This document shows, in pieces, positions 12,701-27,111 of a DNA stretch of 64,000 bases. The notes beneath the pieces are model-generated. The model was not told the DNA's origin, made no database searches, and was given only the letters and a program-made list of their open reading frames with translations. The translations under genes and the position numbers were made by a program. The DNA lies in the NCBI RefSeq assembly GCF_001640805.2, contig NC_066853.1, forward strand, positions 21,413,242-21,477,241, given 5' to 3'. Origin of the DNA: Lates calcarifer (lineage: Eukaryota > Chordata > Actinopteri > Centropomidae). The stretch's first letter is position 1; every line of letters begins with the position of its first letter.

Positions 12701-15700
12701 CCATCCTCCTGATTTATTTTAGGGAAAACAGGAGGATGATTTTCAGTGGGTGATGATCTTTGGCTGTGTCCCAATTCCATTCTATATACAAACTGATCAT
12801 AATATATTGTTTAAACAATTACTATGCTAAATAAATGTAGATACTCTCTGTCAAATGTCAATCAAACAGTGAGTTTGGAACGTTACTGCCAATTAAATTA
12901 CATCAATTTATTTTTAAATGGTTTCCTAAGATTTAATACTTCTTTATTGTTGCTGTTTTCCAAGATCACTCCGGAGCTGTCTCACTACTATCCACAATTT
13001 ATCATTTTCCCACCTCCAAGAAGCTGCTGCATTCTAAATTTCATTTTGGGACAGTGTGCATCAACAGCATCATGGTATGGATTTCAGCTATTTCTCCCGC
13101 TGTAGCTTCCCTCATTATGTGCACCCAAGGATTTCCCTTAGGAAAGAGTGATGTAGAGAATATATTTTAAATGGAAAAATGTCACCAGTTCAACAATTAT
13201 TTGTCTAAAAAGTGAGAGCTATAACATGAAGAGTGCAGAGCAGTTGTTTGGTTGGACGAGCAGATTTTTCACATGCAAAGTCAATATTGACACAATAGCT
13301 CCAGTGGCCTGAGCATGACAGACACACTGTCCAGCAGAGTGTCAGCAGTGATACTCAGGAGCAGATGTCTACTGTGCTACACAGACCAGACAGCAGAGAG
13401 AGGATGGTCCATCTGTTACTGTTAGCATCAGTGTCCTGTCAGGAGTCCTCACCCTCTGTCCTTCCGGACCTCTTCATCCTGTGCTTCTTCATTTTGTCTA
13501 ATCCTTTGTCTTTATTTTGCTCTGGTTCTTAGATGCTCTTTGCATTTGAATCATCTTCCATCACAGCAAGTTACTTTCAATATTATTGTCTTTTTTTTTT
13601 TTTTCTTACTGCATACTGTAGAGGCAGACGCAAGGCTAGATTCAAACTGAGGATGTTGCACTTATGTTATATGTGCCATTACTCTCCAGCTATTGAGATG
13701 CCCAGGAATACTTTGTAACAGCAGACAGCAGAGATTTCCATAACACATAAATAATAATTTGCCATGTAGGTATTAAATGAAAGTTTTTATATTTTCCATA
13801 TCTGTTTCCATATGTAGCGTTAATAGCTGTTTACATATCAAGAGCTTCAGCCACTGTTGTATTTAACAGACAAGAGGTTAGCATATGCCCTCTGAGCAGC
13901 ACACTACAGTGACTCACTATTGCTTACGGGACAGGACGGGGTTTGCTGGGTACCATGCTAACTTCAGTGAAAGAAGAGTGATAGAAATAGAAAGAAAACA
14001 AGAGCTAACATTGGCATTGCTTTCCACCACTGGAGACAGTTTTTGGTGAATAAAGGAATGAAGTTTGATGCTGAACTCATAAATTTCTTCTAGACTGGTG
14101 AGTTAACGGCTGTTAACTTATTATGTCCTGATAGCATAAACTTACATATAGCACCTTTAAACAAGTGGTCTCATTGCACAAACTGCACAAACCTTTACCA
14201 TTTTAAATGGGTACGCTTAAGATTAAGTATTACACCTCCGCAAAGTTTGGTGACTTACAAGAGAAAGATTAGAAGAGTGGTCAAGACATATACCCTGACT
14301 TTTAGACTGTGGTATGGGTCAAGCTCCAAAAGCACTTGATCCTTTAATATACCTTTAATTACTGCCACTCGATGGCATCTTGTAATAGACCCTACCTGCC
14401 TGATAAAAGACTGTGTCTTTTAAACACAGGCTTTCTGTTAAAAACTTCTGTGTCCAAGCTCAAGCCAAGATAACCCTGATGACAGTAGAAGACATTATAC
14501 AACAGTTTTTACTGGCAGACTAAACTGACCTTTATGTGTAAAGTCAGTTGAGAGCCACTTGAGCTTTACAAAGAAAATGTTGTTGTTATGTGTTGGACAT
14601 GGATTTTCCTTTTTTCTGTGGAATCTCTGCAGATACTGTTTGTATGAGCGATGGAATATCTGGTCCTCTTTGAACTGCAGACTTGAGTATGTGTGAGTGT
14701 GGAGTAGCAGCCCTGAGCCTGTGGGTGATGCTGCTCTAGCCCACGCAGCCCACCCACTCACCGCAGAGGACAGCATACATCAGCAGCTGGAGAAACATCA
14801 CACCAGAATGAAAGCTGACATAACACACTAACACAGGGAAATTACAGGACAGTGAGTGGTGTAGTGCGGCCTGCTGTGCAGCTTGTAATTCATCTGTTTT
14901 CTGTGTGGGTGTTAACGTATGTACACACATTTACACCTGGACGTATCCATTATAACCTCTGTCATCTCCAGTTGGCTTTATTGGAACATAAATGAACTGG
15001 AGTTCATCAAAAAGATATTTATTGTAGTATTGTATTGTAGATATTTATTGTAGTTTTTAACTTCACTTGAAAATTTTACAGAGCTTGGGACAATTATGCA
15101 ACAGATATTTTGCCATACATTTATTTGCCAAGTATTGTGAAATACATCAAATGCAATATTTTCAAAATAATAAATGATTATAGCATGTATATAATATACC
15201 TTATACTGTTCCACTTGTGAAATCTGATGAGAAACATATATTATTATGTTATATTGACATGTTTTTGACAGTAATTAGAAATTTAAAAAGAAGTTGTCGT
15301 GTATTGCAAAATGCAGGTGAATTGTATTGTAATGTAATGTATTTTTGTAAATTTAGATATATTTTGTAATAAATAACTTAACATTCACATTTATGTAGTT
15401 ACATACACCATCACTTAAAAAAATTCCTTTTAGGGATTTTTTTTTTTTTCTTATTACCATGACTAACAAGCATGCTTTTAAAATACTCTCATTCACACCT
15501 TGGAGCTACGGAGGGACAAACAGAGATTTCCTGAACCATGCTCACACAGCAGGTGCGGGGGGGTTGTACTGGAAATGTTTTTATGGCATCAGTGACATCC
15601 AGTTTCCAGTCATCGGGCAGCTCTCTGTTTCTGTAGATTTTATCATAACCTGAGTGAGTCAGACTGGATGTTGTCCTCTGTGGATGATGAGTCACTGCTC

Positions 15701-16711
15701 AAAGTTACTTTACCGTTTTGGTGAGATGTCTTGGCAGAGTCTGAAATTCCCACCCACCGAGCACCAAATGCTGGAAAATTTAGTCTTTTGCAGAAAATGG
15801 GTCAGAATAACAAGTTGCCAGTCAGGCAGTCCAGTAACTTATTTGTTCTCGAAGCTTCAAAATCTCTGTTACACGGTATAATGAATTCCAAACTACATGG
15901 CATGGGTTAGCCAGGAAGTTTTTATGATCATAATTTGAAAATGTTTACTTGGTAAATTTCCCTAAAAAATGTGAATTTCCTGTAACTTTCATATTCATGC
16001 AAATTTGGACACACATTCATGCATGTAGCATTAACTATAATAACTGACTTTTCATCAGTTCAGTTTCAGTTCATGACCAAATATCTGTAAAACTAATGAC
16101 ATTCCCATCAATTCTAGTTTGCCACTGTGCCTTTCTACAGCCTCTGGTATGGTTAGTGTCTTAGTCTTTTGTATTGAGTTAAAATGGAAGTAATTATTCA
16201 GTTAATTTACATTCTTTAATATTACTTCTATAGTTTTTATGACTATACTTTAAAAACATCAAGGTGCTGCCCAAAAATCCTCATTTGTATAAGATGCATG
16301 GCTGCAACAATAAAAGCATTTATTTTAACAAATATCAATAAATACTGGTTAAAAATTTAAATAATAATGGTTGTATATGTATGTTTAAATATACAACCAT
16401 TAGCAGCCGTAATGCACCATTCATTTATTGTCTTTCCAGGTTTAAACTTATTTTAACCAACGCTGGTTTTGGCAGTTTGACACAGAGGTAAATAAGCCAC
16501 CATTTTTCTGTCTTCTTTTGTTTTTTGTTTCTATCAGATCTTTTTTCTTTGTTTCGTCCTCTTTTCTGTAGTTCCCTCTCTGTAACACACACATACAAAC
16601 ACACGGGCCGCACAATACGAATTACAATTGGATGGGGGAAGGATTTTACTGTGGGGGAGGCTAAATGGAAAAAAAAAAAACAGAAAGGGAGCAGGTGTAC
16701 ATAAGGAATGG

Positions 16712-16758
<47 letters not shown>

Positions 16759-19700
16759 TGTGTCTGTGTGTGTGTGTGTCTAAAAGGGGGTTCAGAATAG
16801 AATGAGGTACAAAAGAGGGGCAGAAATATGAAAACGCACAGAGAGAGAGAAAGAGAGAGAGGAAGGGGGAGGGGAGTGTGAGGTAATTTATGAGGCATTT
16901 TAATACAGCGAGGTTTAATCTCTTCACACAAACAGGCGTGCACACACACACACACACACCCCTCTCAACCCAGTTCCACAGTGTCTGCACATAATTATCC
17001 CGACACAGGATCTAGTGAATATTTGTGGATGTGATGAAACAGGGAAAGGGTTTATACCGCCTTTAAATTATGTGTTGATTATGCTTAGATATTACATTTC
17101 AATAGAGCAGCAAGTAAGAATTATTTTCATGATCGATCAATCTACTGATTATGTTCTCAATTAACTGATTATTATCTGGTCTATAAGATCTTGATGTGAC
17201 CTTTTCACGTGTCTTGTTTTGTGTGAACAGCAGTCCAAACCCAAAATATTCAGTTTACTATTATAAAAGATTAAGAGAACCAGAGCATATAAGCAATTGA
17301 GATGCTGAGATCAATGATATTTTACCATTTTTGCTTCAAAAACTCCTTGCCTAATTCATTTTCTGCCAATTGACTTGTCTAATAGTTAATACTGACCAGA
17401 ACTGTTGCCTCACAGCAAGAAGGTACAGGGTGGAAACTTTCTGGGGTTTGCTGGGGCTGTTTCTGTGTGGAGTTTGCGTGTTCTCCCTGTGTCTGCATGG
17501 GTTCACTCCAGGTACGCTGTGACAATGAATGGTTGTTTGTCTCTATATGTCAGCCCTCGCCTCTCACCCAGTGTCAGCTGGGATTGGCTCTAGCCCCCCT
17601 ATGATCAAAGGATTGGTGGTATAACTAACTGATTAGTTTACAGACACTATACAACTGCTTTTTTTTTCCCTTACATGTAAACATATCACATGTTATAGCA
17701 ATGTGGCTAGAGCTTCTCAAATGTGAAGTACTGTTAGTACTGTTGCATCCTCTGTGAAATTGTATATTTAAAAAGTATATTTATTCTTTTAGGTTTTGAC
17801 CATAAATGCTTCAAGAAATGCAGGATATTTTAATGAATACAGATAAAAAAACACAAATGAGAAATTTGATTCTCCTGACCTGAATCTCATGAGCCTCTTT
17901 CAATCAGAGCAGATGATCTGATTCAATCTTCAAGTATCTTTTGGCATAAATTTGCATGGTGACGAGGAAAAAGTGATTTAATGTGAAACTGATATACGCT
18001 TTTTGAGTTCATGATAATACTTCCCAGGTGCTGTGTAGAGACATAGGTTTACTGATGAAGGTGTTAATTATTCTCCTTAATTACCTTATTATCATAACAG
18101 GTTGTGTTTAATGTAACATGGTGATTGTGGTGCAGCATTTGGTAGTTTAAGTATGTTTTGTTTTCAGCATTTACCTGTATGTGTTATGTTTTCACATGCT
18201 GACTCTGCTCTACATGTTCAACTGTTGAGTACTTATAACACCTTTGTTAATGTCCTCTTATTAAAAACTGAAAAGTCTCACCTCTGTCTCACCTCCTCCT
18301 CTGTGTCCCTCCCTCCTCCCGTCCATCCAGGAGGGCCAGCACCTGATCCAGGAGAAGCCAGAGCTCAGCCCTGTGGTCCGGAAGAAGCTGGAGGAGATCA
18401 GGGAGTGCTGGCAGGACCTCGAGAGCACCACCCAGGCCAAAGCCCGCCAGCTCTTCGAGGCCAACAAGGCAGACCTGCTGGTGCAGAGCTACGAAAGCCT
18501 AGACCAGAGACTGGGCCAGCTGGAGGGTCAACTGGCCTACGTGGACCAGGGACAGGACCTCACCACCGTCAACAAGCAGCTAAAAAAACTACAGGTATGT
18601 AAGATTTCAAAACATTAAATAAAACCCTCCGATTGAAATTCAGTGTCTCTAATGTCAGGAAATTGATTTTAGCGCATTTTTCAGCAAACTGAGGATCAGC
18701 CTTTCTTACACTTTCAGTTTAGAAGTTTACATACATTTATTTTCAGGGAGGATTTTGCGTGTCAGTTAAATGGCACTGCTGCTCTGTTTCTCATCTGGGT
18801 TGTTTTCTTTGTCATCGTCTTGTCATCAGTCTGACAAGTAGCCAAAGAGATATGAGGTGCTGTTCCTCTATGTTTATGTAACCCTAACCATTTCATAGCA
18901 AATAACTCATATGGTTTAACATCATACCTTGACCTACATTGTTAATATGATTCTGTTGCTCTGCTTCTTCTTTCACATGTTGAACTGTTTCAGAATGACT
19001 CACTGTTCATGTTATTATCACCACACAGTGACGGCATCATCTCATTAACATTTAAACAAAATCATCATGTTGGAAAATGACTAACAACAACATTTCTCAC
19101 TGTGTGCCTGCAGTACTTTCAGTTGAGCTTTTCATCTCATTTCAGCAAAGTCAGGTTCTTTTATTTTCACAGCAGCATTAATTTTTAATTTGTGTTGATG
19201 GCTTTTGGAAACACTATAAGCCTTCATGCCAACCTGGTTAGCTTTCATTAGAGTTTCATTCCAAGATCATTTTACAGACACTGATGATTGGAAGTTATTT
19301 ATTAGTGTAATGTATTTATAAATACAGCTGCCAGATTTTTTTTTGTTTGCCAATTAAATCAACAGATGTTGATGCACTTAAATAAGTTAATTGCTTTGTG
19401 ACTGATTGGATATATTTTCCTCTCTGTTTGTCCTGTGTTTAGTTATATCACTGTAGGAGATACTAATTGAGCATTAGTTCAGTTTTTGTTACACACTATC
19501 AATGAATCATCTAAAAATGTCTGTTTTATTTAAATTATTGAGCATGTGTTATTCAGTTCAGATTGACTGTGGGCAGTGAGATTACATCTCTGTAGTGGTG
19601 CAACTACAGTGTTTTAATCTGATTTTTTATTATGTCAACAGATTGTAAGTGAATGAGCACTGCAGTGTATGTGTGTCAGTGGATGTGACTACTTAGCGCC

Positions 19701-22700
19701 ATTCTCAAGTTAATAGTGCTGTAACTGCAGTCCATTTACCATTAACCAAAACTTAATCAACAAAAAATAGACTCTAGTTGATGCCAACTATTACTAACTA
19801 TTCTCCATGCATTTTTTAAATCTACTCTTTATGTACAGTATTTCAGTATATCTCTTCACATACAGATATCATTATTGACTGCAGATGTTCATGCTAATTT
19901 CCCCCTTTGAATTGAAGTCTCTTCAGTAATGTTGTAGGACAGGTGTGATTTTGTCAAATGGCAATGGCTCCATTTTCAGTTTCCAGTTGTTGGGGTTTTT
20001 TTTTTTTTTTTTTGCTTTTATTTATGACATCATTTCTGGCCATTTGAGCCTTTCCAACATATGGAGAATCAACTGTCCTTATCATCAGAGCAAATAATGT
20101 GTAATTCTTTGAAATTTGTTATGCAAGCACCGTCGTTACAAACATCCAAACAGCACGATTAAATTCTGTCATCTCTGATGCTAATGGTGGAGTGAAGGTG
20201 AGGGTTGATTACAACAATAGACCTTACTCTGAAGACAGAGGAGAAATTGCTGCCAATTAACTCTCCATTACACAAATACAGGATAGTGACTTTTCTTGTT
20301 TATACTCTTAACCTGACCCATAACTTAATATTCCATAAATAAATATCCATTAGGTTTAATTTCATGTTAGTAATCACACCCTCTTCGCTTGCCGTCCAAC
20401 AGCGAGCAAACAGCAGACAGGTGTGACCTGGGCTGACACACAGATTCATCCTTTCATTACCTCATCATTTCACCAGACATCTCTCGCTCTCCTCTCCCAC
20501 AGCATGCCGCTTACAGCTTCCTTTAACAGGCCGCCATTAGCACTGCTTTCCCACATCATCTTAACTCCAAACCAAACTCCACTACCCAGCATCCATCCTG
20601 ACAAGGGGTACAGTAACCTTCACTACACTTCATGTCTGTCAACTATTCTTTTGCTGCTTTGGATTATTTTCAGTCTCATCTTTGCTTTCATGTCCATCTT
20701 TTATTAAACAATGAAATTTCACTGAACTGAACACAGGAACTTTTTAAATGTATATTAGAGTAGTCAAAAATCTTTATTGATACAAACACTGCAGTTATTA
20801 TTTCTGCTGTGATCTTTCTTCCGTTTTTACTTCATGGATTTAATTGCAGGTATTACAAGCGACCAGTTCTGAATTAATTATTGTGATCATGTCATCCTGT
20901 CTTTTTAGACCACCAACAAATGATGACACCAGTTTTTGCAGTGTTTTTTCTTCATAACTGTTTGACTCTACACTACATAAAAAGACGTAAATGTTTTATA
21001 CTTTTATTTTGTGTTTAATAATATTGTTATGGTAAGTTTAAAATCTGATTATTTTGGTTTAGAAATATGTATCTTACATCTAATGCAATGCATAAAAAAA
21101 CAACTATTCATGTGATTCAAATTAGTCAAATGAACAATAAACTGCTCATTTTTGCATTTCTGTCGCACTCTTTACGTCCCACTCATCCCATCTTTATCTT
21201 CTCTCCCATGACTACATATTTATTATTCACCTCTCTTCCTCTCATCTCCTCCATCTCCCTCTCCTAATCAACACATCCTCTTTCCCTCCGTCTGTTTTGA
21301 TAACTTCTACTCTACGCCCTCTCTCTCCTCCACCATCCTCCTCCTCCTCTTCTCCCTCCCCCGCCTTCATTCAGACCATGGAGACCCAGATGGAGGAGTG
21401 GTATAAGGAGGTGGGGCAGCTCCAGGTGCAGGCAGCTTCCATCCCACAGCAGACGCAGATCAAGGAGACGGTCGCAGGGCGCCAGGCGGCCGTGGAGGCC
21501 AGGATGGTGCGTCTGATCGAGCCGCTGAAGGAGAGACGACGCATCCTGCTGGCATCTAAGGAAGTCCACCAAGTCGGACGAGACCTGGAGGACGAGATTG
21601 TACGCACACCCAGACACACTCATACGCAGTGTAATAAAAATAGGAAGCCTTCGGAGAGCATTAAACTGACTGAACAGATACATTTGAAAAACCTTAAATG
21701 CTTTGGTCCAAACCAACAGTTCAACCCTGATGTAGTGACAGACACTGTTAAGATACATCCATATTCTTAAGAAAAATCTGATATTTCTACAGCTTAATTA
21801 AATCCCACCTTTAAGTTCAACAGATCATTTTATGAACATTATTAATGAAATTCAGCAGGATATTTCTCTGTTTTATTTTCAGTACTTTCTAAAAATACAT
21901 GTTAACCTCACAGTGATATAAACTGTGGGGCTAACTGTTAACAATAAAGATCCATTTTGAATTGAATGCAAGGTGTACACGTGGGACATGACATTTTTAT
22001 GTACAATTGTTCAATATAAGATATGCAGGCATATTTTTATACAATGTTAAATTTAAAGAACATGCAGTGCAGATATGCTCTCTCACAAACTCACTGATTA
22101 CAACGTTCACTACCATGCATTATGTTGTTGCGGTTGTAGTTGTGGGTCCAGGAGCGCCTCCCGATGGCCATGTCTCAGGAGCACGGCTCCACCTTGCAGG
22201 CGGTCCAGCAACTCATGAAGAAGAATCAGGTGAGAAAATCAGAGAAGCAAGTGATTGCAACCACAGTCTTTAACAGTTACACATGCAAAGTCTGGCTGGT
22301 CCTGTTGATACACTTAAATTTCAGCTCACCATGGTTAAGTCACAAAAGGGCTAATATGTGACAGGTGATGTGCAGCCTGAAATACTAATTTATCCCCATT
22401 TACACCTTCCCTCTGCTTCTCCTCCAGACACTTCAGAGGGAGCTGCAGGGCCATAGAAGCAGGATCGAGGACGTCCTGGAGAGGGCAGGGATCATCGCCT
22501 CCATACGCAGCCCCGAGGCCGACTGCGTCAGGGCTGGTCATGACCAGCTGGCCCAGCTGTGGTCTCTGCTCTGGGCAGAGACCGAGAGGAGGCAACTGGT
22601 CCTGGACGCCATGTACCAGGCTCAGCAGTACTACTTTGACACTGCTGAAGTGGAGGCCTGGCTGAGTGAGCAGGAGCTACACATGATGAATGAGGAGAAG

Positions 22701-25700
22701 GGAAAGGTGAGTGCAAAATTGTCTGAAATATACGGTGTATTTACAATAAAATACAACTAATAAACTGCTCATTATCTGTTTCAAAATCAATGCATGGAGT
22801 CTGTTATCATCAGGAAATCATTTCCTCATAACGTTTGAGTCATTAGAAGGACTACTTTGAAAGCACAAGTCATGGTGAAAGGTTTACTCTTACATAGAGG
22901 CAAGATTAATGCAGTTTGTGTATTTGTGTACACTATTTTTAAAAAGAAACTCCTCCTTGTGTATGTTGTTTCCTCCTCCCACCAGGACGAGCCGAGCACA
23001 CTGCAGCTGCTGAAGAAACACTTGGTCCTGGAACAGACCATCGAGGACTATGCTGAGACCATCGGCCTGCTGTCACAGCAGTGTCGACAGCTGCTGGAGA
23101 TGGGGCACCCAGACTGGTGAGCATGTAAACACACACAAACACACACACACACATACAAACCCACATGATCTAACAGAGCTTTTATTTCACCACAAAATAA
23201 ATTACAGGAATGCTCATATTTTCTGCATTATAACCAGAAAGCCAAAGTTAGCCATAAAAAGCTACTTTTCTATCAAATTGAAAATCTAAAATAGATATCT
23301 TATTACTGGCATTTTTTCAGTTCATCTTACTTATTATGTTTGATCTGTCGAAAGCAACAAGAGAAGGCATTTATTGTTACAAATGAAACAGCAAAATGAA
23401 AGATGAGCAAGAGGAATGCCAGGAATTGAAATTCAAAGCTTAAGAATTGTCATTTAAATTGCATTTAAATTACATTTCTGCACGTAGCATTAATCAGGGG
23501 TTGTTTGGTGTTTTATTAACCATGACAATGACAGCAATTTCTTTATAAAATGTGTATGTGCTTCTCTGTACTGCAAATATAGCTGACATTATATTCTTGC
23601 CTTTTTCTTGTAAAAAAAAAAAAAATGAATACAAATAGTACTCACATAAAAAACTCCTGCAGCCATTAATCCATCCACTTCATTAATCCACTGGGACTAT
23701 CTGTGGTGGTTTCAGGTAAAACACCAGTGCCCACATCTTTTGTACTTCTGATGCCTGCATACCTGAAGGTAAATGCTGCAGTCATCCCTGTTTTTCTTGT
23801 ACTTGACCTGGCACACTTTCTCCTCTCTCTCTTTGACAGCGAGCACATCAGCAAGCGCCAGTCGCAGATCGACCGTCTGTACGTGTCTCTGAAGGACCTG
23901 GTGGAGGAGAGGAAGAGCCGCCTAGAGCAGCAGTACTGGCTCTACCAGCTCAACAGAGAGGTGGACGAGCTGGAGCAGTGGATCGCTCAGAAGGAGGTGG
24001 TTGCCAGCTCGCCCGAACTGGGTCAAGACTTTGAGCATGTCACAGTAAGTGTGTCGACAGATGGTGTCTGTGGATGAATAATGGATTCAACATTTCTTAT
24101 AAGTCACATTTTATTTCAACACTGGTCTCATTTGATTTATTATATTAAAGTTACAACTGTGAATTATTAATGAGCAGCAGCTAATAAATCTGCTCTGAGA
24201 ATAAGTGACTTATGTGTTCATTTACTAACAATGTAACACAAGAAATTTCTATATCTTTTGTTCTGTTCTGTTCTGTTCTTCTTCTTCTTCTTATATTCCC
24301 TTTCCTTCCTTACCTCCACCCCTGCCACACCCCCAGGTCCTGCAGGAGAAGTTCACAGAGTTTGCATCAGAGACAGGCAGTGTGGGGCAAGAACGCGTGA
24401 CGGCCGTCAACCAGATGGTGGACGAGCTCATCGACTACGGCCACTCAGAGGCCGCCACCATCGCTGAATGGAAGGACGGGGTGAACGAGGCCTGGGCCGA
24501 CCTGTTGGAGCTCATGGAGACCCGGGCGCAGATGCTTGCCGCCTCACACCAGCTGCACAAGTTCTTCTCTGACTGTAGAGAGGTAAGGCACCTGAGGAGC
24601 AAAGCTGACGCGGAGTGATACAGTAAAATGGGAGAAGACACAAGAACAACAACTCGATATAGTACCAGTTTTTAGAGGGAATAATTTGATTTCACCTGAT
24701 TTTACTCATACATCCTATTTGCACATAAAGTTTTTATGTTTTTATGTTTATAACATTAGAGCCCTACACTGACAACAGATGTGTATGCTGGAGTTCATTT
24801 TTATGGTTTTGAAAAGATTTTATGAACCTTACCTTCCTAAACAAACAGTAGAACAGTAGAAAAAATAAGTCAGTTCGGCTTCATGTGTGCATGAACGATA
24901 GTTGTCTATACCTGTATACCTGCTTTATGTTCTTCATTTTTCTTTCAGATTTTGACTCAGATTGAGGACAAACATCGAAGACTGCCAGAAGTTCGGGCTC
25001 GGCAGGGCAGCACTGCCAACACCAGCACCCTGCAGAGACTCCTGCACAGCTTTGAGCAGGACATACAGCTGCTGGTCACGCAGGTACAACAACATGCACA
25101 TGAGAAGACAGCATGTTAAATTACCTGCTTCAATATTCAGTGGCTTAAGGGCTCATGCAGGGAAGAAATAATGTTCCCCCAGTGATGATTACTCTGTAAA
25201 TGGTCTGTTTATGTAGCATACGTGGTCTGTGTAACATGCCATACCGCACATGAATCAGTGAAATAACAATGATGGTTACTATTATTATTTTCATGTCTCT
25301 TCATACTCTCCAAAAGCCCCAGTTTACATGGATTGAATTGTCTAATATTGTACTCAGTTTTGTTGTATTTTGTTCTACTTTACAGTCAGTTTAGCGTTAG
25401 AGGTATGGTTGCAACTTTGACGTGATTCATTTGTTATCATTACTTACATTTTTTTGTAAAGAAAAGTTGAATTGGAAATAGGTTATTTGTGAGTCTGAGT
25501 CCGAATCATCATGGAAAAACTACCTTCTTACTCTGCATTTAATTTTGCTTTGTCTAGTCTCTGTCATGCACCTGGGGAACAGAAACAGTGGTACATTTTA
25601 CTGAAGAACGATGCAAAATCACAGCTGCTCTGTGCCAACTCCGGTGACAGAGCCCGTATCATTTGGCCTTGACTGAACACAGCTGTCAGAGCAGCTGTGT

Positions 25701-27032
25701 TTTCTGCGTCATTTGGAAAACAAACTCTTTCTCTTTCCATTTTTTAATATCTGATTCGTCCTTGTTCAGCTTAGCTTCCCCTTAAAATCTGTTCTCCCCA
25801 CTCTTCCAGGTGCGTCAGCTACAGGAGAGCGCGGCCCAGCTGAGGACGGTGTACGCCGGCGAGAAAGCTGAAGCCATCGCATGTTGTGAGCATGAAGTGA
25901 TGCAGGGCTGGAAAGAGCTGCTGACATCCTGTGAAGAGTGTCGAGTGCAAATCACCACAGAGACAGACAAGCTGAGGTTCTTCGGCATGGTCCGAGATCA
26001 GATCATGTGGATGGATTCGATCATCTGTCAGATAGGGACAGGAGAGAAGCCCAGGTATTTTCACCACAGGGGCAGGGAACACAGAGTCAGTGTCAGCTTC
26101 AGGGTTAAATCAATGTGGTGGGAGTGTGTACAGCTTTCATAGGATAATACACACACACAAAGACTGGAGTTCTACTTTCACCATAATGTGTGCTTTTGTG
26201 GGTGTTGGCTCTCAGTTTGCATCTGACTCAGGGATAAAATTAGGTTGAAAATGACTGTTATCATTAGATAGTATACAGTACAATTACCAGTCTAACAGTA
26301 AATATCCAGTTATTAATATTATGTTATATTTCAGGCTTTAAGTGGTTTCCGATTTCTGATGGGAGATAAGAAATCATCACTAAACATAGCACCTAAATTT
26401 TTATGTAGTATAATATATATATTATAAAGTATAAAAGCCTGTTTTCAAATATTAACTGGCATTTTTTAATCCAAGATTTGATTAAATGTGTACAGAACAT
26501 CTGCATTTCTATTAACATTCTCTGTGTATATCGTAGGTTGTATTTGGATGATGAAGTAGTTTATGTAAAAACATACCATTCTCTTGTGGGCTGTCTCAGT
26601 ATGGCACAGTTTGGTGTTTGTGTTTTGGTGAGCTAAGCGTGTGCCATGTGGTTCCTACAGGGACGTGTCCTCGGTAGAGGTGCTTATGAATTATCACCAG
26701 AGTCTTAAGAGCGAAGTGGAAGCTCGCAGCCGGAGCATAATGGAGTGTATTGAAATGGGAAAGACCCTCCTGGCTGCTAGAAATCCTGCAGCTGAAGAGG
26801 TGAGATGAGAAAATATGATGAAGATTACAAACTTCAGTTAAACGGACGATTTACAAGGGAAACTTGTTTTCTGCAGCAGCAATCAGTTCAAAAGAAACCA
26901 ACTGAGTACTTATTAATCCTTATGGGAAATCACAAAACAAACTCACAAAACAGAGACAACATAAAACACGAAGAGAATAGAATAATAAAAGCAAGTTAGT
27001 AAAATCTGAAGTAGTGACTGAACCCAAACTAA

Positions 27033-27111
<79 letters not shown>

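Larger units (their letters stand above)
3576..18330 (+). other. sptbn4: sptbn4 large intron (14.8 kb)
   Basis: No coding exon is supported between the two repeat-10 exons, which join in phase. It holds TG, TC and TA microsatellites, two copies of the dispersed repeat family, a second repeat at 17400, a 14-bp hairpin at 16365-16402 and two RFX-like palindromes at 7720 and 9232. It could carry enhancers. No RNA gene was recognised. Confidence 0.8.

Noticed and set aside
16425..16990. Reverse-strand frames over the TG microsatellite
   Set aside because: Low-complexity translation of the repeat, with no family resemblance.
27036..27111. Possible direct-repeat array (CRISPR-like)
   Set aside because: Plain GATA microsatellite without spacers; eukaryotic context.
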